Numbered from the stretch's first letter, positions 25,185 through 35,766 are shown. The stretch: 62,585 bases of DNA from Nitrospirota bacterium (GCA_014859105.1 JACUUX010000002.1:98118-160702), one strand, 5' to 3'. Numbers and translations: made by a program. The notes: generated by a model not told the origin, from the letters alone.

Positions 25185-26753
25185 TTATTTAATAAACTCG
25201 TGTGTAATTCCCTTTTCTTTTTTTCTAAGTATTATATGCCTCTCCCAATCTTCGCTCCTATGCGGGTAATCGGTCCTGTAGTGTGCCCCGACACTTCCCT
25301 TCCTCAAAACAGCTGCTTCGGCAATCAATTCTGCAACTGTCAGTATGTTCTGTAGTTCAAGCTCCCGCCTTTTTTTGAATGTATAATTAAATACAAAAGA
25401 CCATTTCCCCATGTTTTCTCTTGTATTAGCAAGTGATTCACCACATCTTATTATCCCTACCCTTTCCCACATTAATTTTCTTAAAGAATGCCTTATTTCC
25501 TCTGCATCGAAATTCTGTTTTATCGTGTCAGGCTTTAATGTCATTTTAATCTTTTCTTCAGAAGTCTGTAATTCATAACCTGCCGCTGCCTCTCCCGCCC
25601 TTGCACCGAAAACAAGGCCTTCGAGAAGACTATTCGATGCCAGCCTGTTTGCTCCATGTACACCTGTGCATGCAACTTCGCCTGCTGCATAAAGTCCTTT
25701 GATATTTGTAGCGCCGAAAATGTCTGTTTTTATTCCACCCATAATATAATGAGCTGCTGGAGAAACGGGTACGAGTTCCTTTGTAATGTCAATATCATAT
25801 TGAAGACATGTAGCATAAATCCTCGGGAACCTGTTCTTAATAAAATTGACATCAAGATGCGTAAGATCCAGATAGACATGGCTGCTTTTTGTTCTCACCA
25901 TCTGCGAAATAATTGCCCTTGAAACCACGTCTCTCGGTGCAAGCTCAGCATCAGGATGATATTTCTTCATAAATATTTCTCCGTTAATGTTCCTCAAAAT
26001 TGCACCTTCTCCGCGCATTGCTTCACTCAGTAAAAACTGAGGTGCAGACGGTGCAAAAAGAACTGTAGGGTGGAACTGAATAAATTCCATATCCTCAAGT
26101 ATTGCACCTGCTCTGAATGCAATGGCTATCCCGTCTCCTGTTGAAACAGCAGGGTTGGTCGTCCTTGAATAAATCTGTCCCGCCCCACCGGTAGCAAGTA
26201 CTGTCGCTTTTGCAAAAAGGGCTATCCTTTCACCTCCGATTAAAATATATGCACCATAACACCCGTCATCATAGACAATTAAATCTTCAGTAAATGCAAA
26301 GGGATATTTTCTGACCGAAGGAAAGGAGCGTACCTTTTTGAGAAGTACTCTCTCAAGCTCCTTACCTGTTGAATCACCATGTGCATGAAGTATCCTTTTC
26401 CTCGAATGAGCTGCTTCCATTGTGAAGTCTAATTTCGTTCCCTCTTTATCAAACTCTGCACCCCATGAAATAAGTTCGAGTATCCTCTCAGGTCCTTCTT
26501 CAACGAGTACTCTGACAGCTTCTTCCCTGCAAAGGCCATCACCTGCCTTTAATGTATCCTCATAATGGATACCTACTTCATCTTCATCGCTCAAGGCAAC
26601 GGCGATGCCCCCCTGGGCATATTCTGTGCTGCTCTCCGCAGGCCTGTCCTTTGTTACCACGATCACATCGCCATGAGGTGCTAATTCTATTGCAGCCCTC
26701 AAGCCCGCAACGCCGCTCCCAATGATGAGAAAATCAACTTTTTCCTTTTTCAT
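25185..26753 (-). CDS. nadB: NadB, L-aspartate oxidase
   Basis: 522 aa. NadB is a flavoprotein that oxidises L-aspartate to iminoaspartate, the first step of NAD synthesis; fumarate can serve as acceptor in anaerobes. The FAD-binding motif IIGSGVAGLRAAIELA, the STEYAQGGIAVALSDEDEVG loop, HGDSTGKELERVLL and AAGEVACTGVHGANRLASNS are typical. The C-terminal helical domain includes VGIIRCGESLANT and HYRTDYPHR. NadA and nadC are not adjacent. Confidence 0.95.
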   Translation of the reverse strand: MKKEKVDFLIIGSGVAGLRAAIELAPHGDVIVVTKDRPAESSTEYAQGGIAVALSDEDEVGIHYEDTLKAGDGLCREEAVRVLVEEGPERILELISWGAEFDKEGTKLDFTMEAAHSRKRILHAHGDSTGKELERVLLKKVRSFPSVRKYPFAFTEDLIVYDDGCYGAYILIGGERIALFAKATVLATGGAGQIYSRTTNPAVSTGDGIAIAFRAGAILEDMEFIQFHPTVLFAPSAPQFLLSEAMRGEGAILRNINGEIFMKKYHPDAELAPRDVVSRAIISQMVRTKSSHVYLDLTHLDVNFIKNRFPRIYATCLQYDIDITKELVPVSPAAHYIMGGIKTDIFGATNIKGLYAAGEVACTGVHGANRLASNSLLEGLVFGARAGEAAAGYELQTSEEKIKMTLKPDTIKQNFDAEEIRHSLRKLMWERVGIIRCGESLANTRENMGKWSFVFNYTFKKRRELELQNILTVAELIAEAAVLRKGSVGAHYRTDYPHRSEDWERHIILRKKEKGITHEFIK

Positions 26754-26837
26754 AATAACTTAGAGCATAAAAGATAAAAGTCATGAAATCAAGTATGATA
26801 AATAAATTATTGATAGCTGCATAACTGATGTCCTTTT

Positions 26838-26926
26838 TGTAGCCATTCCGGACTTGATCCGGAATCCAGTGCTTTCTGGATTCCGGCTGGAGTTTATCCC
26901 GTACTTGATACGGGGCAGGAATGACA
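26838..26926. repeat. TGTCATTCC-type palindromic repeat
   Basis: TTGTAGCCATTCCGGACTTG to GGCAGGAATGACA. Internal hairpins are CCGGACTTGATCCGG, GGAATCCAGTGCTTTCTGGATTCC and CCCGTACTTGATACGGG. It fills much of the 26754-27057 gap; the right part of the gap holds the promoter of the next gene. Confidence 0.75.
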
Positions 26927-26963
26927 GGAGTTTAACGAAACACAGGACATTAATTTTATAGGT

Positions 26964-26993
26964 TTCAATAGTTCTATTTTTATTATGTATAAT
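26964..26993 (+). promoter_or_regulatory. Sigma70-like promoter of the DUF362 gene
   Basis: TTCAAT, an 18-base spacer, then a perfect TATAAT at 26988-26993. It leaves a leader of about 55 nt that ends with AAGGAGGT 6 nt before ATG 27058. Confidence 0.5.
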
Positions 26994-27057
26994 ATGGACA
27001 GGAAAATAAAACAGTTGCAATTTTGGGATTGTGATTTGACCTTTAAGGAGGTCTCTT

Positions 27058-28179
27058 ATGTCAAAAGTATATTTAGCATCTGCAAGGGCATTGAAATGGA
27101 AATATGATGACAGCATGCCCGGAAAACTTGAGAGGCTGCTGAAGGACTTTAATCTGTCTGATTATTTTGAGCCAAAGGAATGGGTTGCTGTTAAGACACA
27201 TTTCGGCTCTGAGGGTGCACATAGAATAGTAAGGCCTGTCTTTTTAAGAAAGGTTGTTGAAGCACTTAAAAGCATCGGGGCAAAACCATTCGTGACAGAT
27301 ACGGTGAGAATTAAAGGTCTTGATTATCTTGAGGTAGCAAACCAGAATGGAATAAATCATCTTTCAGTAGGCGCACCTGTAGTCCTTGGTGACGGGCTAT
27401 ATGGAAATGACAGTATAATGGTTAAAGCAGGGGAAATACTCGGCGAAATTGCTGTTGCGAGTGTCATATACGATGTGCCTGCAATGGTTGTCTGCTCCCA
27501 TGTCAAAGGGCATATTCAAGCAGGATACGGGGGTGCGATAAAAAATATTGCCATGGGGGGTGTGAGTTCAAAACACAGGGAATGTGGATGGAAATGCGGG
27601 AGAGGTGCGATGCATACAATTGGAGAGGGGAAGCTGATATGGGACAAAGAAAGATGTGAAATCTGTTATCAATGTGTAGAAGTATGTCCGCTTGAAAGCA
27701 TAAAATTTGAAAACGAACTCTTTGAGTATAAGGAAGAAGACTGCTGGAGGTGCGGCAGATGTACGAGGGTCTGTCCATCGGGAGCACTTTCCCTGCCGGG
27801 TGATGACGAAAGGTTTATGCGATCAATGGCAGAGTCTGCAAAGACTGTCCTGAATACTTTCAATAAGGGCAAGGTTATCTATATCAATTTTCTTACAGAA
27901 ATTCAGCCTGAATGCGACTGTATGCCTGTAGCAGATGTGCCTGTTATACAGGATCAGGGCATACTGGTTTCGGATGACATTGTTTCGATTGAACAGGCAA
28001 GCGTGGATATGCTTCTTAAAGCCCCTCCGGTGCCTCAATCCGCATCTGATGAAAAAGAGATAATAAAAGGCGAGGATATCCTGTTCAGACTTGCCGAAAA
28101 ACCATACTGGATTCAGATTGAAGAATGTGAAAATCTTGGACTGGGAAGCAGGAAATATGAACTTATTGAAATCAAATGA
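27058..28179 (+). CDS. DUF362 domain ferredoxin-type protein
   Basis: 373 aa. Residues 1-200 are a DUF362 domain (FEPKEWVAVKTHFGSEGAHR, GAKPFVTDTVRIKG, VVCSHVKGHIQAGYGGAIKN). It is followed by two 4Fe-4S motifs: CEICYQCVEVCPLESI (about residues 201-216) and CWRCGRCTRVCPSGAL (about 226-241). The later part has no clear family but keeps more cysteines (ECDCMP, IEECENLGLG). DUF362 proteins are common in strict anaerobes and are probably iron-sulfur electron carriers or maturation factors. The Shine-Dalgarno is strong. Confidence 0.88.
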   Translation: MSKVYLASARALKWKYDDSMPGKLERLLKDFNLSDYFEPKEWVAVKTHFGSEGAHRIVRPVFLRKVVEALKSIGAKPFVTDTVRIKGLDYLEVANQNGINHLSVGAPVVLGDGLYGNDSIMVKAGEILGEIAVASVIYDVPAMVVCSHVKGHIQAGYGGAIKNIAMGGVSSKHRECGWKCGRGAMHTIGEGKLIWDKERCEICYQCVEVCPLESIKFENELFEYKEEDCWRCGRCTRVCPSGALSLPGDDERFMRSMAESAKTVLNTFNKGKVIYINFLTEIQPECDCMPVADVPVIQDQGILVSDDIVSIEQASVDMLLKAPPVPQSASDEKEIIKGEDILFRLAEKPYWIQIEECENLGLGSRKYELIEIK

Positions 28180-28228
28180 AATTAAAAACTGCTGCTTTAA
28201 TTATTTTGTAAAGGAAAATTCTCATTCC

Positions 28229-28756
28229 ATGCTATTAAGATATCTTTACACGATGTTAATCTTATGCTTAGCAGTATTCACGGTCGTCTTTTTTTATTGT
28301 ACTGTTCCTGTGAAGGCGTCGGAAACATCAATTATAGCTGATAAGGTTATCGTGATTAAAAGCAAAAGGCTTTTAGTGTTAATGAGAGAAGGTGAGATAT
28401 TAAAGGCTTACAGAGTTGCCCTGGGGAAAAAACCTGTCGGTCGTAAAACAAATGCTGGGGATAAAAAAACTCCGGAGGGTGTTTATTTTATTGATTACAG
28501 AAATCCTGAAAGTAGATTCCACAAATCACTCCGCATATCTTATCCGAATGAATCCGACATACTGAATGCAGAGAAGAGCGAGAGAACCCCTGGTGGTGAT
28601 ATCATGATTCACGGACTTCCGGATAACCTGAAAGAATTGGATACACTGCACAGATTCTCTGACTGGACAGATGGATGTATAGCCGTTACTAATTCTGAAA
28701 TAGAAGAAATCTGGACACTTGTTCCCGATGGCACAACTGTAGAAATTAAACCTTAA
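28229..28756 (+). CDS. L,D-transpeptidase (YkuD) with signal segment
   Basis: 175 aa from ATG 28229. Starts at 28091 or 28157 inside the previous gene are also open. An N-terminal hydrophobic stretch (YTMLILCLAVFTVVFFYC) directs export. The YkuD domain runs from VIVIKSKRLLVLMREGEILK. The catalytic centre is MIHGLP and WTDGCIAVTN, with Cys as nucleophile. It should form 3-3 crosslinks or attach proteins to peptidoglycan in the periplasm. Confidence 0.85.
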   Translation: MLLRYLYTMLILCLAVFTVVFFYCTVPVKASETSIIADKVIVIKSKRLLVLMREGEILKAYRVALGKKPVGRKTNAGDKKTPEGVYFIDYRNPESRFHKSLRISYPNESDILNAEKSERTPGGDIMIHGLPDNLKELDTLHRFSDWTDGCIAVTNSEIEEIWTLVPDGTTVEIKP

Positions 28757-28773
28757 TCTCTGAAGCACTCATG

Positions 28774-29307
28774 CTAATAAATTAAATCAAACAGCCTCTC
28801 TGCATGTTTCTTATCGATATCTCTGAGGATAATATATTCCTTATAAGCTGCCATTTTATCTCCATTAAGATAATGCGCAATGCCAAGATTATAATGTGCG
28901 TCAGGATTATCAGGATCAATCTCCACTGCTTTCTTAAATGCTTCCCGGGCCTCTGAATAATTACCATTTAAAATATAAGCTGTCCCGAGTTTATTGTAAA
29001 CAGAAAAGTAATCTGGTTTTATCTGGACTACTTTTTTATAAACGTCAATAGCTTCGTTATATTTCCCAAGCTTATAATAGGCTACGCCGAGGTTAACGTA
29101 CGCTTTTACAAAATCAGGTTTAATCTCTATTGATTTTTTATATGTTTTTATTGCTTCTTCAAGCATATTTAATCTTTCATAAGCACGGCCAAAAAGAAAA
29201 TACTCATCTGCATTTAGAGAAAACACACTCTCTTCAGCATAAACATTAGAACATGTTAAAATTAATATAAACAGAAAAGTGAATCTCAAATCAAAAATAC
29301 CTCGCAT
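28774..29307 (-). CDS. Exported TPR-repeat protein
   Basis: 177 aa. A signal peptide (FDLRFTFLFILILTCSNVYA) is followed by four TPR units: DEYFLFGRAYERLNMLEEAI, KAYVNLGVAYYKLGKYNEAI, SVYNKLGTAYILNGNYSEAR and DAHYNLGIAHYLNGDKMAAY. TPRs are protein-binding scaffolds. Partners are unknown. It is convergent with the transpeptidase gene, with an 18-nt gap. Confidence 0.85.
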   Translation of the reverse strand: MRGIFDLRFTFLFILILTCSNVYAEESVFSLNADEYFLFGRAYERLNMLEEAIKTYKKSIEIKPDFVKAYVNLGVAYYKLGKYNEAIDVYKKVVQIKPDYFSVYNKLGTAYILNGNYSEAREAFKKAVEIDPDNPDAHYNLGIAHYLNGDKMAAYKEYIILRDIDKKHAERLFDLIY

Positions 29308-29484
29308 CTGAATAAATATCTGCTAAATAAAAATTTTAACGCATATAAAAAAATTAAGTTATCGAAAAATAATTTTTTTCCGCCACTGCGGATCAGACGA
29401 GTCTGACACGACATCTGCATTATATATAAAAGCGTTTTGCTATAATGAATAATGGCGTTTGAATATGCATAAGGAGTGTAATCA

Positions 29485-30702
29485 ATGGCAAATGAAGACC
29501 TTTCAAAACTGAAAATAGATAAAACTGCCGACATATATCGCCCGAGGAAACGCAGGAAATTCATCTATTGGGCATTGATAATAATTATGGTTTTAATATC
29601 AGGAATTCTTTATGCCCACGGTGTCTTCACTCCCACCGTTGAAGTTGAAGTTACCAACGTCAGCAGGATTTATCCGTCACAGACCTTTACCATTTTGAAT
29701 GCGAGTGGTTATGTAGTAGCTCAGCGCAAGGCTGCCGTTGCTTCGAAGGTCACAGGGCGTATTGTATCTCTGTCAGTCGAGGAAGGAAACCGGGTCAAAA
29801 AAGGTGAAATAATTGCACGGTTAGAAAACGAAGATGTTCTTGCTTCAAAGAAACAGGCAGAGGCTAACCTTAATGTTGCACGATACAATCTGGAACAGGT
29901 AAAAGCTGAACTGGATGATGCCATGCTTTCCTTTAACCGTATGAAAGATTTGTATAAACAGGGTTTTGTCTCCAAGGCCAATTATGACGCTGCTGAAGCA
30001 CGTTATAAAAAGGCAATCGCTGCAGTCGAAGCAGCCGAAGCTTCGGTTAAGGCAGGTACGGCAGCACTTAAGGCAGCTGAAGTTGCTCTTGAATACACTT
30101 TAATTCGTGCTCCATTTGATGCCGTTGTTTTAACGAAAAACGCCGATATAGGTGATATTGTAACTCCCATAGGCGCAGCTGCTGATGCCAAGGCCGCTGT
30201 AGTTACTATTGCTGATATGGGTTCCCTCCAGGTTGAGGTTGATGTTTCTGAATCAAACATCCATCAAGTCAGAGCAGGACAGCCTTGCGAAATTCTACTT
30301 GATGCCCTGCCCGAGTCACGTTTCCGTGGAGTAGTTCATATGATAGTGCCTACCGCCGACCGTACCAAAGCTACCGTGTTAGTTAAAGTGCGATTCATAG
30401 ATAAAGACAAAAGTATATTGCCGGAAATGAGCGCTAAGGTTGCTTTTCTTTCAAGAGAGATAGCAGATGATGAGTATAAACCCCTCACAGCACTTAAAAA
30501 GGAGACTGTAATCACGCGTAACGGAAGGAATTTTGTCTTCCTTGTTAAAGAAAACCGTGCAATAGAAACACCTGTAACTGTCGGGGAGGAGCTTGGTGAT
30601 ATGGTGAAGGTTCTGAGCGGAGTTAAAGACGGTGACAGAGCTGTTTTGAAACCACTGGATAAAATAAAAGATGGTTCAAAGATAAAGATTTCTGAAAGGT
30701 AA
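29485..30702 (+). CDS. Periplasmic adaptor (membrane fusion protein) of a MacAB-type exporter
   Basis: 405 aa. One N-terminal membrane helix (FIYWALIIIMVLISGILYAH, about residues 27-46), then a biotinyl-lipoyl half (GRIVSLSVEEGNRVKKGEII), a long coiled-coil hairpin rich in Ala and Lys (about 115-200), and the second lipoyl half (FDAVVLTKNADIGDIVTP). A beta-barrel and membrane-proximal domain close it. It is followed without a gap by an ATPase and two FtsX-type permeases. AAGGAG precedes the ATG. Confidence 0.92.
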   Translation: MANEDLSKLKIDKTADIYRPRKRRKFIYWALIIIMVLISGILYAHGVFTPTVEVEVTNVSRIYPSQTFTILNASGYVVAQRKAAVASKVTGRIVSLSVEEGNRVKKGEIIARLENEDVLASKKQAEANLNVARYNLEQVKAELDDAMLSFNRMKDLYKQGFVSKANYDAAEARYKKAIAAVEAAEASVKAGTAALKAAEVALEYTLIRAPFDAVVLTKNADIGDIVTPIGAAADAKAAVVTIADMGSLQVEVDVSESNIHQVRAGQPCEILLDALPESRFRGVVHMIVPTADRTKATVLVKVRFIDKDKSILPEMSAKVAFLSREIADDEYKPLTALKKETVITRNGRNFVFLVKENRAIETPVTVGEELGDMVKVLSGVKDGDRAVLKPLDKIKDGSKIKISER

Positions 30703-31401
30703 ATGGATAGATTCACGATAGTTGAAATCAGGCACCTGAATAAGTCCTATCGAAGAGGAAACCAGATTTTACCTGTACTGACTGGAATATCGCTGGATAT
30801 TGAAGAAGGGGAATTTTTAACATTAATGGGGCCATCCGGCTCCGGTAAAACAACCCTCTTAAATCTTATCGCCGGGATAGACAAGGCTGACAGCGGCACA
30901 ATAAAAGTCGGCGGAATAGATATTACTTCACTCTCTGAAACAGAGCTTGCTCAATGGCGCGCATTAAATGTTGGTTTTATTTTTCAATTTTATAATCTGA
31001 TTCCGGTATTGACTGCCTTTCAAAATGTGGAACTTCCGCTCCTCCTTACAGGGCTTTCGAAAAAAGAACGCCGGGCACATGTTGAAACCGCTTTGCGGAT
31101 AGTAAACCTTTCTGACCGGATGGACCATTATCCCGGTCAGCTCTCCGGCGGACAGCAGCAGCGTGTAGCTATTGCACGCGCTATTATAACTGACCCGGCT
31201 ATCCTTGTGGCTGATGAACCTACAGGCGATCTTGACCGTATTTCAGCAATCGACGTTCTTGAATTGATGGAACGTCTCAATCGCGAGCTCGGCAAAACTA
31301 TTATTATGGTAACCCATGATCCGAGGGCTGCAAAAAAAGCCCGTATAATCATGCATCTCGATAAAGGTGTTTTGAATGCACATCCTCAAATTGATTTTTA
31401 A
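30703..31401 (+). CDS. ABC transporter ATPase, MacB/LolD type
   Basis: 232 aa. Walker A GPSGSGKTTLLNLIAG, Q-loop FIFQFYNLIPVLTAFQNVEL, signature LSGGQQQRVAIARAI, Walker B ILVADEPTGDLD and the switch His in VTHDPRAAKKA. Loops are typical of the lipoprotein/MacB family, which work by mechanotransmission. It starts directly at the codon after the adaptor stop and overlaps the first permease by 26 nt. Confidence 0.95.
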   Translation: MDRFTIVEIRHLNKSYRRGNQILPVLTGISLDIEEGEFLTLMGPSGSGKTTLLNLIAGIDKADSGTIKVGGIDITSLSETELAQWRALNVGFIFQFYNLIPVLTAFQNVELPLLLTGLSKKERRAHVETALRIVNLSDRMDHYPGQLSGGQQQRVAIARAIITDPAILVADEPTGDLDRISAIDVLELMERLNRELGKTIIMVTHDPRAAKKARIIMHLDKGVLNAHPQIDF

Positions 31402-32533
31402 AAATTCATTCCGGCATAAGCTCCGTAGTTCGCTGACTATACTCGGCGTTGCAATCGCTATACTTGCCTTTGGTCTGCTCAGAACAGTAATTAGCACATG
31501 GTATTTAGGTGTGGAAACAGCATCTGCAAGCAGGCTTGTAACAAGAAATGCTGTCTCACTCGTATTCCCGTTACCTCTTTCTTATAAAGAGAGAATCCGG
31601 CAGATCGAAGGAGTAAAAAGCGTTTCATACGGAACATGGTTTGGAGGTCTTTATATCGATGAAAAACATTTCTTCGCCAATTATGCGGTAGAACCTAAAA
31701 CATACCTTGGGATGTATCCCGAGCTAACACTCCTGCCTGATCAGAAGGCAGCATTCTTCCGGGACCGAAAATCAGCAGTTGCCGGACTTAAACTGGCAGA
31801 AAGATATGGATGGAAGATCGGTGATATTATAACTTTGAAAGGAACGATATTCCCGGGCACCTGGGATTTTGTTCTGCATGGTATATATAAGGGGCGTGAT
31901 CAAAACGTAGATGAAACCGCTTTTTTCTTTCACTGGGAATATCTTAATGAGGCAGTTAAAAAAGTCAGCCATTCATGGGTGGACCAGGTAGGCTGGTATA
32001 TGATCGAGATAACTGACCCGAACCTGGCGGCAGATGTATCTCTAAAAATTGATCAAAACTTTAAAAACTCCCTGGCAGAAACATTAACCGAAACTGAAAA
32101 GGCATTCACCCTGAGTTTTATTTCAATGACGGAGGCAATAGTAATAGCAATTCAGCTAGTTTCCTTTGTCATCATATTTATCATTATGGCAGTGGTTGCC
32201 AACACCATGGCGATGACAGCCCGTGAACGAATCGGAGAATACGCAATTTTTAAAACACTCGGGTTTGGTGGCTTCCATGTTGCAGGACTGATATTCGGTG
32301 AATCACTGTTTATAACCATGCTGGGCTCTGTTCTTGGTATCGTACTCACCTTCCCTGCAGCCAAAATCTTCAGCAAGGCGTTAAGTGCATATTTCCCGGT
32401 TTTTAATGTTGAGACCGAAACCATCTACATGGACGTAGGAGCATCTTTAATTGTCGCTTGTGTAGCAGCAATCTTCCCAACGTGGAGAGCCATAAATATC
32501 AGGATAGCTGACGGGCTCAGGAGGATAGGATAG
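31376..32533 (+). CDS. FtsX/MacB-type ABC permease 1
   Basis: 385 aa. N-terminal membrane helix (SSLTILGVAIAILAFGLLRT), a periplasmic domain of about 200 residues, and three C-terminal helices (LVSFVIIFIIMAVVANTMAM, LIFGESLFITMLGSVLGIVL, GASLIVACVAAIFPTWRAIN). This is the FtsX topology. RERIGEYAIFKTLGFGGFHV is the conserved coupling region. It pairs with permease 2 as a probable heterodimer. Confidence 0.92.
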   Translation: MHILKLIFKNSFRHKLRSSLTILGVAIAILAFGLLRTVISTWYLGVETASASRLVTRNAVSLVFPLPLSYKERIRQIEGVKSVSYGTWFGGLYIDEKHFFANYAVEPKTYLGMYPELTLLPDQKAAFFRDRKSAVAGLKLAERYGWKIGDIITLKGTIFPGTWDFVLHGIYKGRDQNVDETAFFFHWEYLNEAVKKVSHSWVDQVGWYMIEITDPNLAADVSLKIDQNFKNSLAETLTETEKAFTLSFISMTEAIVIAIQLVSFVIIFIIMAVVANTMAMTARERIGEYAIFKTLGFGGFHVAGLIFGESLFITMLGSVLGIVLTFPAAKIFSKALSAYFPVFNVETETIYMDVGASLIVACVAAIFPTWRAINIRIADGLRRIG

Positions 32534-32535
32534 AA

Positions 32536-33702
32536 ATGAAAATTCCATTTTCATACAGTCTCCGGAATCTCTGGACCCGGCGGCTTACCACTGTACTAAC
32601 CGCCTCCGGCATGGCATTAGTGGTTTTTGTGTTTGCAGCAGTTCTAATGCTCGCCGAGGGGCTACAAAAGACACTTGTTGAAACCGGTTCTTATGATAAT
32701 GTCGTGGTAATCCGTAAAGCATCGAGTTCAGAGGTTCAGAGTGGTGTTGAACGCCTCCAGGCTTCAATAGTCGAAACCCTACCTGAAATTGCTGTAGGAG
32801 CGGACGGCAAACAACTTATTGCAAAAGAATTGATAGTATTGATCTCCCTTTCCAAAAGGGGAACAGATAAACCTTCTAATGTTGTTATTCGAGGAATCGA
32901 AGAACACTCTATAACCATCCGTCCACGGGTTAAGCTCGTTGCGGGGCGTATGCCGAAGCCAGGGTTGTCTGAAGTCATCACGGGGTTAAGCATTGCTAAA
33001 CGGTTTGAAGGAGGCGGCATTGGAGAAACACTCCGTTTTGGTATGAGGGACTGGACTGTTGTGGGCGTATTTGATGCAGGAAATACGGGCTACAGTTCCG
33101 AGATATGGGGTGATGTTATTCAGCTCATGCAGGCTTTCAGAAGACCAGTTTACTCATCAGTGATATTCCGCTTGCGCGACAGCTCGGAATTCGAAAAAGT
33201 CAAATCAAGGATAGAAAATAACCCGCGCCTGACCTTAGAGGCGATGAGGGAGACAGAATATTACAGGAAACAGTCAGAGATGATGGCTAAATTCCTGCGT
33301 ATACTTGGTTTATCACTGACGATAATTTTTTCGCTCGGTGCGATTATAGGTGCCATGATTACCATGTATTCTGCTGTGGCCAACCGTGTTTTCGAAATAG
33401 GTACTTTGCGCGCCCTCGGTTTTCAACGAAAGAGCATACTGGCAGCATTTCTTATGGAATCTCTTTTTCTCAGTTTACTGGGAGGTTTTGTCGGACTGAT
33501 TTTTGCTTCTTTGCTTCAGCTTTATACCGTCTCTACGCTCAATTTCCAGACTTTTTCCGAACTCGCCTTTTCTTTTACTTTAACCTTCGAAATCATATAT
33601 CAGGCCATGACTTTTTCCCTGATCATGGGGTTTTTAGGCGGCCTTCTTCCGGCCATCAGGGCATCCCGCATGAATATAGTTGACGCGCTGAGGGCAAGCT
33701 GA
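32536..33702 (+). CDS. FtsX/MacB-type ABC permease 2
   Basis: 388 aa with the same topology as permease 1: a first helix near residues 18-45 (ASGMALVVFVFAAVLMLAEG), a periplasmic domain, and helices at the end (GLSLTIIFSLGAIIGAMITM, SLFLSLLGGFVGLIFASLLQ). FEIGTLRALGFQRKSILAAF is the coupling segment. It begins 2 nt after permease 1. The exported substrate is not predictable; macrolides, lipoproteins and peptides are all handled by this family. Confidence 0.92.
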   Translation: MKIPFSYSLRNLWTRRLTTVLTASGMALVVFVFAAVLMLAEGLQKTLVETGSYDNVVVIRKASSSEVQSGVERLQASIVETLPEIAVGADGKQLIAKELIVLISLSKRGTDKPSNVVIRGIEEHSITIRPRVKLVAGRMPKPGLSEVITGLSIAKRFEGGGIGETLRFGMRDWTVVGVFDAGNTGYSSEIWGDVIQLMQAFRRPVYSSVIFRLRDSSEFEKVKSRIENNPRLTLEAMRETEYYRKQSEMMAKFLRILGLSLTIIFSLGAIIGAMITMYSAVANRVFEIGTLRALGFQRKSILAAFLMESLFLSLLGGFVGLIFASLLQLYTVSTLNFQTFSELAFSFTLTFEIIYQAMTFSLIMGFLGGLLPAIRASRMNIVDALRAS

Positions 33703-33707
33703 TAGAA

Positions 33708-35519
33708 CTAACCCGGCTTATTATCGGTGCGCCTTCTGCCTGCTTCGAGTATCTTCTTCCTCAACCTGACGGATTCAGGCGTGACCTCTACAAGTTCGTC
33801 TTCCTTGATAAATTCAATCGCCTGCTCCAGACTCATAATCTTCGGCGGTATCAACTGCAGCGCCTCGTCCGCGTTGGCTGCACGCATATTTGTCTGTTTC
33901 TTTTCCTTTATGACGTTCACGTCGAGGTCATTCGCCCTTGAATTCTCTCCTATGATCATACCCTCGTAGACAGGGGTATTTTCCTTGATGAAGAGTGTCC
34001 CCCTCGGCTGCAGGTGGAAAAGCGCGTAGGTAGTTGAAACGCCCTGCCTGTCGGCAACAAGCGCGCCTGTCTGCCTCTTTGAGATAGGACCGTGCCATGG
34101 CTCATAGCCGTCGAAGAGATGATTAAGCAGGCCCGTTCCCCTTGTATCAGTCATGAATTCCGACCTGAAACCGATCAACCCCCTTGAGGGGATCCTGAAT
34201 TCAAGCCTCACCCTTCCGAAGCCGTTATTATGCATCTTCTGCATCCTGCCTTTTCTCATACCTAACTGATGGGTGACAACGCCTGTATAATTCTCAGGCA
34301 CGTCTATCACCAGCAATTCCATAGGTTCATTAAGAACACCGTTTACCGTCTTTGTCAACGTCTCGGGCATTGCAACAGAAAGCTCATAACCCTCCCGCCT
34401 CATCATCTCTATGAGTATCGCAAGCTGAAGCTCTCCGCGGCCCATAACCTTTAAATAATCGGTCTCTTCAAAGTCTACTTTGATCGCTACGTTATAGAGA
34501 AGCTCTTTTTCGAGTCTTTCACGTAATTTTCTGGATGTAACATATCTGCCCTCTCTTCCCGCAAAAGGCGACGTGTTGACGGAAAATACTATCGAAATGG
34601 TCGGCTCATCAACCTTTATCCGGGGCAAAGGCTTTGGGTCTTCAGCATCTGTAACGGTATCTCCTATATTTATACCTTCGATCCCCGAGAGGGCTATAAT
34701 CTCTCCGGCAGACGCCTCTTCAGCCGGAACCCTGTCCATCCCATCGAATGTATAAAGTGATGACACCTTTGTCTTCGATATCTCACCGTCTCCCTTTACC
34801 ATGGCGACATTAGTGCCCACCTTCACCGAGCCCGAGAATATGCGTCCTATGGCAAGCCTCCCGACGTAGTTGTCATAGTCTATGTTGGTGACGAGTATCT
34901 GTAACGGACCTTTGCTTTCGCCTGCAGGGGGCGGTATGGTCTTCATTATCGTGTCAAAGAGCGGCTCAAGATCATCCGAGACTTCGTCCATGCTCAGTTT
35001 TGCATAGCCCTGCTTTGCATTTGTATAGAGGACGGGGAATTCGAGTTGATCCTCTGTTGCATCGAGGTCGATGAAAAGGTCATACACCTCATTAAGGACA
35101 GCCTGTATCCTTGCATCGGACCTGTCTATCTTGTTGATGACGAGGATCGGGGGGAGCTTGAGTTCGAGAGCCTTTTTCAGGACGAACCTCGTCTGCGGAA
35201 GAGGGCCTTCGGAAGCGTCAACAAGCAACAGTACACCGTCGACCATCTTTAAAGTCCTTTCGACCTCGCCGCCGAAGTCCGCATGTCCGGGGGTGTCCAC
35301 AAGATTGATCTTCGTCCCGTTAAACCTTACCGCTGCATTCTTCGCCATAATCGTTATCCCGCGTTCCCTCTCAAGGTCGATATTGTCCATAATGCGCTCC
35401 TGCACCCTTTCGTTGGTGCGGAAGATACCGGACTGCTTCATCATCCCGTCGACGAGCGTGGTTTTGCCATGGTCGACATGGGCGATAATAGCGATATTCC
35501 TCAAATCAGTTCGTCTCAT
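33708..35519 (-). CDS. typA: TypA/BipA, ribosome-associated GTPase
   Basis: 603 aa. An EF-G-like GTPase involved in ribosome assembly and stress growth. G1 [15 protein letters not shown]2 RGITI, G3 [17 protein letters not shown] and G4 NKIDRSDA are intact. The family-specific C-terminal part includes [40 protein letters not shown] and [20 protein letters not shown]. It faces the ABC permease gene convergently with only 5 nt between stops. Confidence 0.97.
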   Translation of the reverse strand: MRRTDLRNIAIIAHVDHGKTTLVDGMMKQSGIFRTNERVQERIMDNIDLERERGITIMAKNAAVRFNGTKINLVDTPGHADFGGEVERTLKMVDGVLLLVDASEGPLPQTRFVLKKALELKLPPILVINKIDRSDARIQAVLNEVYDLFIDLDATEDQLEFPVLYTNAKQGYAKLSMDEVSDDLEPLFDTIMKTIPPPAGESKGPLQILVTNIDYDNYVGRLAIGRIFSGSVKVGTNVAMVKGDGEISKTKVSSLYTFDGMDRVPAEEASAGEIIALSGIEGINIGDTVTDAEDPKPLPRIKVDEPTISIVFSVNTSPFAGREGRYVTSRKLRERLEKELLYNVAIKVDFEETDYLKVMGRGELQLAILIEMMRREGYELSVAMPETLTKTVNGVLNEPMELLVIDVPENYTGVVTHQLGMRKGRMQKMHNNGFGRVRLEFRIPSRGLIGFRSEFMTDTRGTGLLNHLFDGYEPWHGPISKRQTGALVADRQGVSTTYALFHLQPRGTLFIKENTPVYEGMIIGENSRANDLDVNVIKEKKQTNMRAANADEALQLIPPKIMSLEQAIEFIKEDELVEVTPESVRLRKKILEAGRRRTDNKPG

Positions 35520-35766
35520 AAAAAAGCATACTCTTTTCTGTCTTCAGAATAATCTAATGCGCCTGCCCCGCGCTGTGAGAACAAAAGACAAATTTGTTTA
35601 TTTCGAGTATCAATCGAGATTCAATGGCAATGTCACGGGCAGGACAAAGCAATGATACCAGAATTTATATTTTACCGAAACGGGAAGACAAAAAGATAGG
35701 GAGAGGGCATATGCCTGATAACAATTGCATTTTCCGGGTTAAACTTTATTTGTTATACTAACGCCC

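Noticed and set aside
35071-35655. A 194-codon plus-strand frame opposite the start of typA
   Set aside because: It is fully antisense to the conserved GTPase domain and looks like mirrored codon bias.
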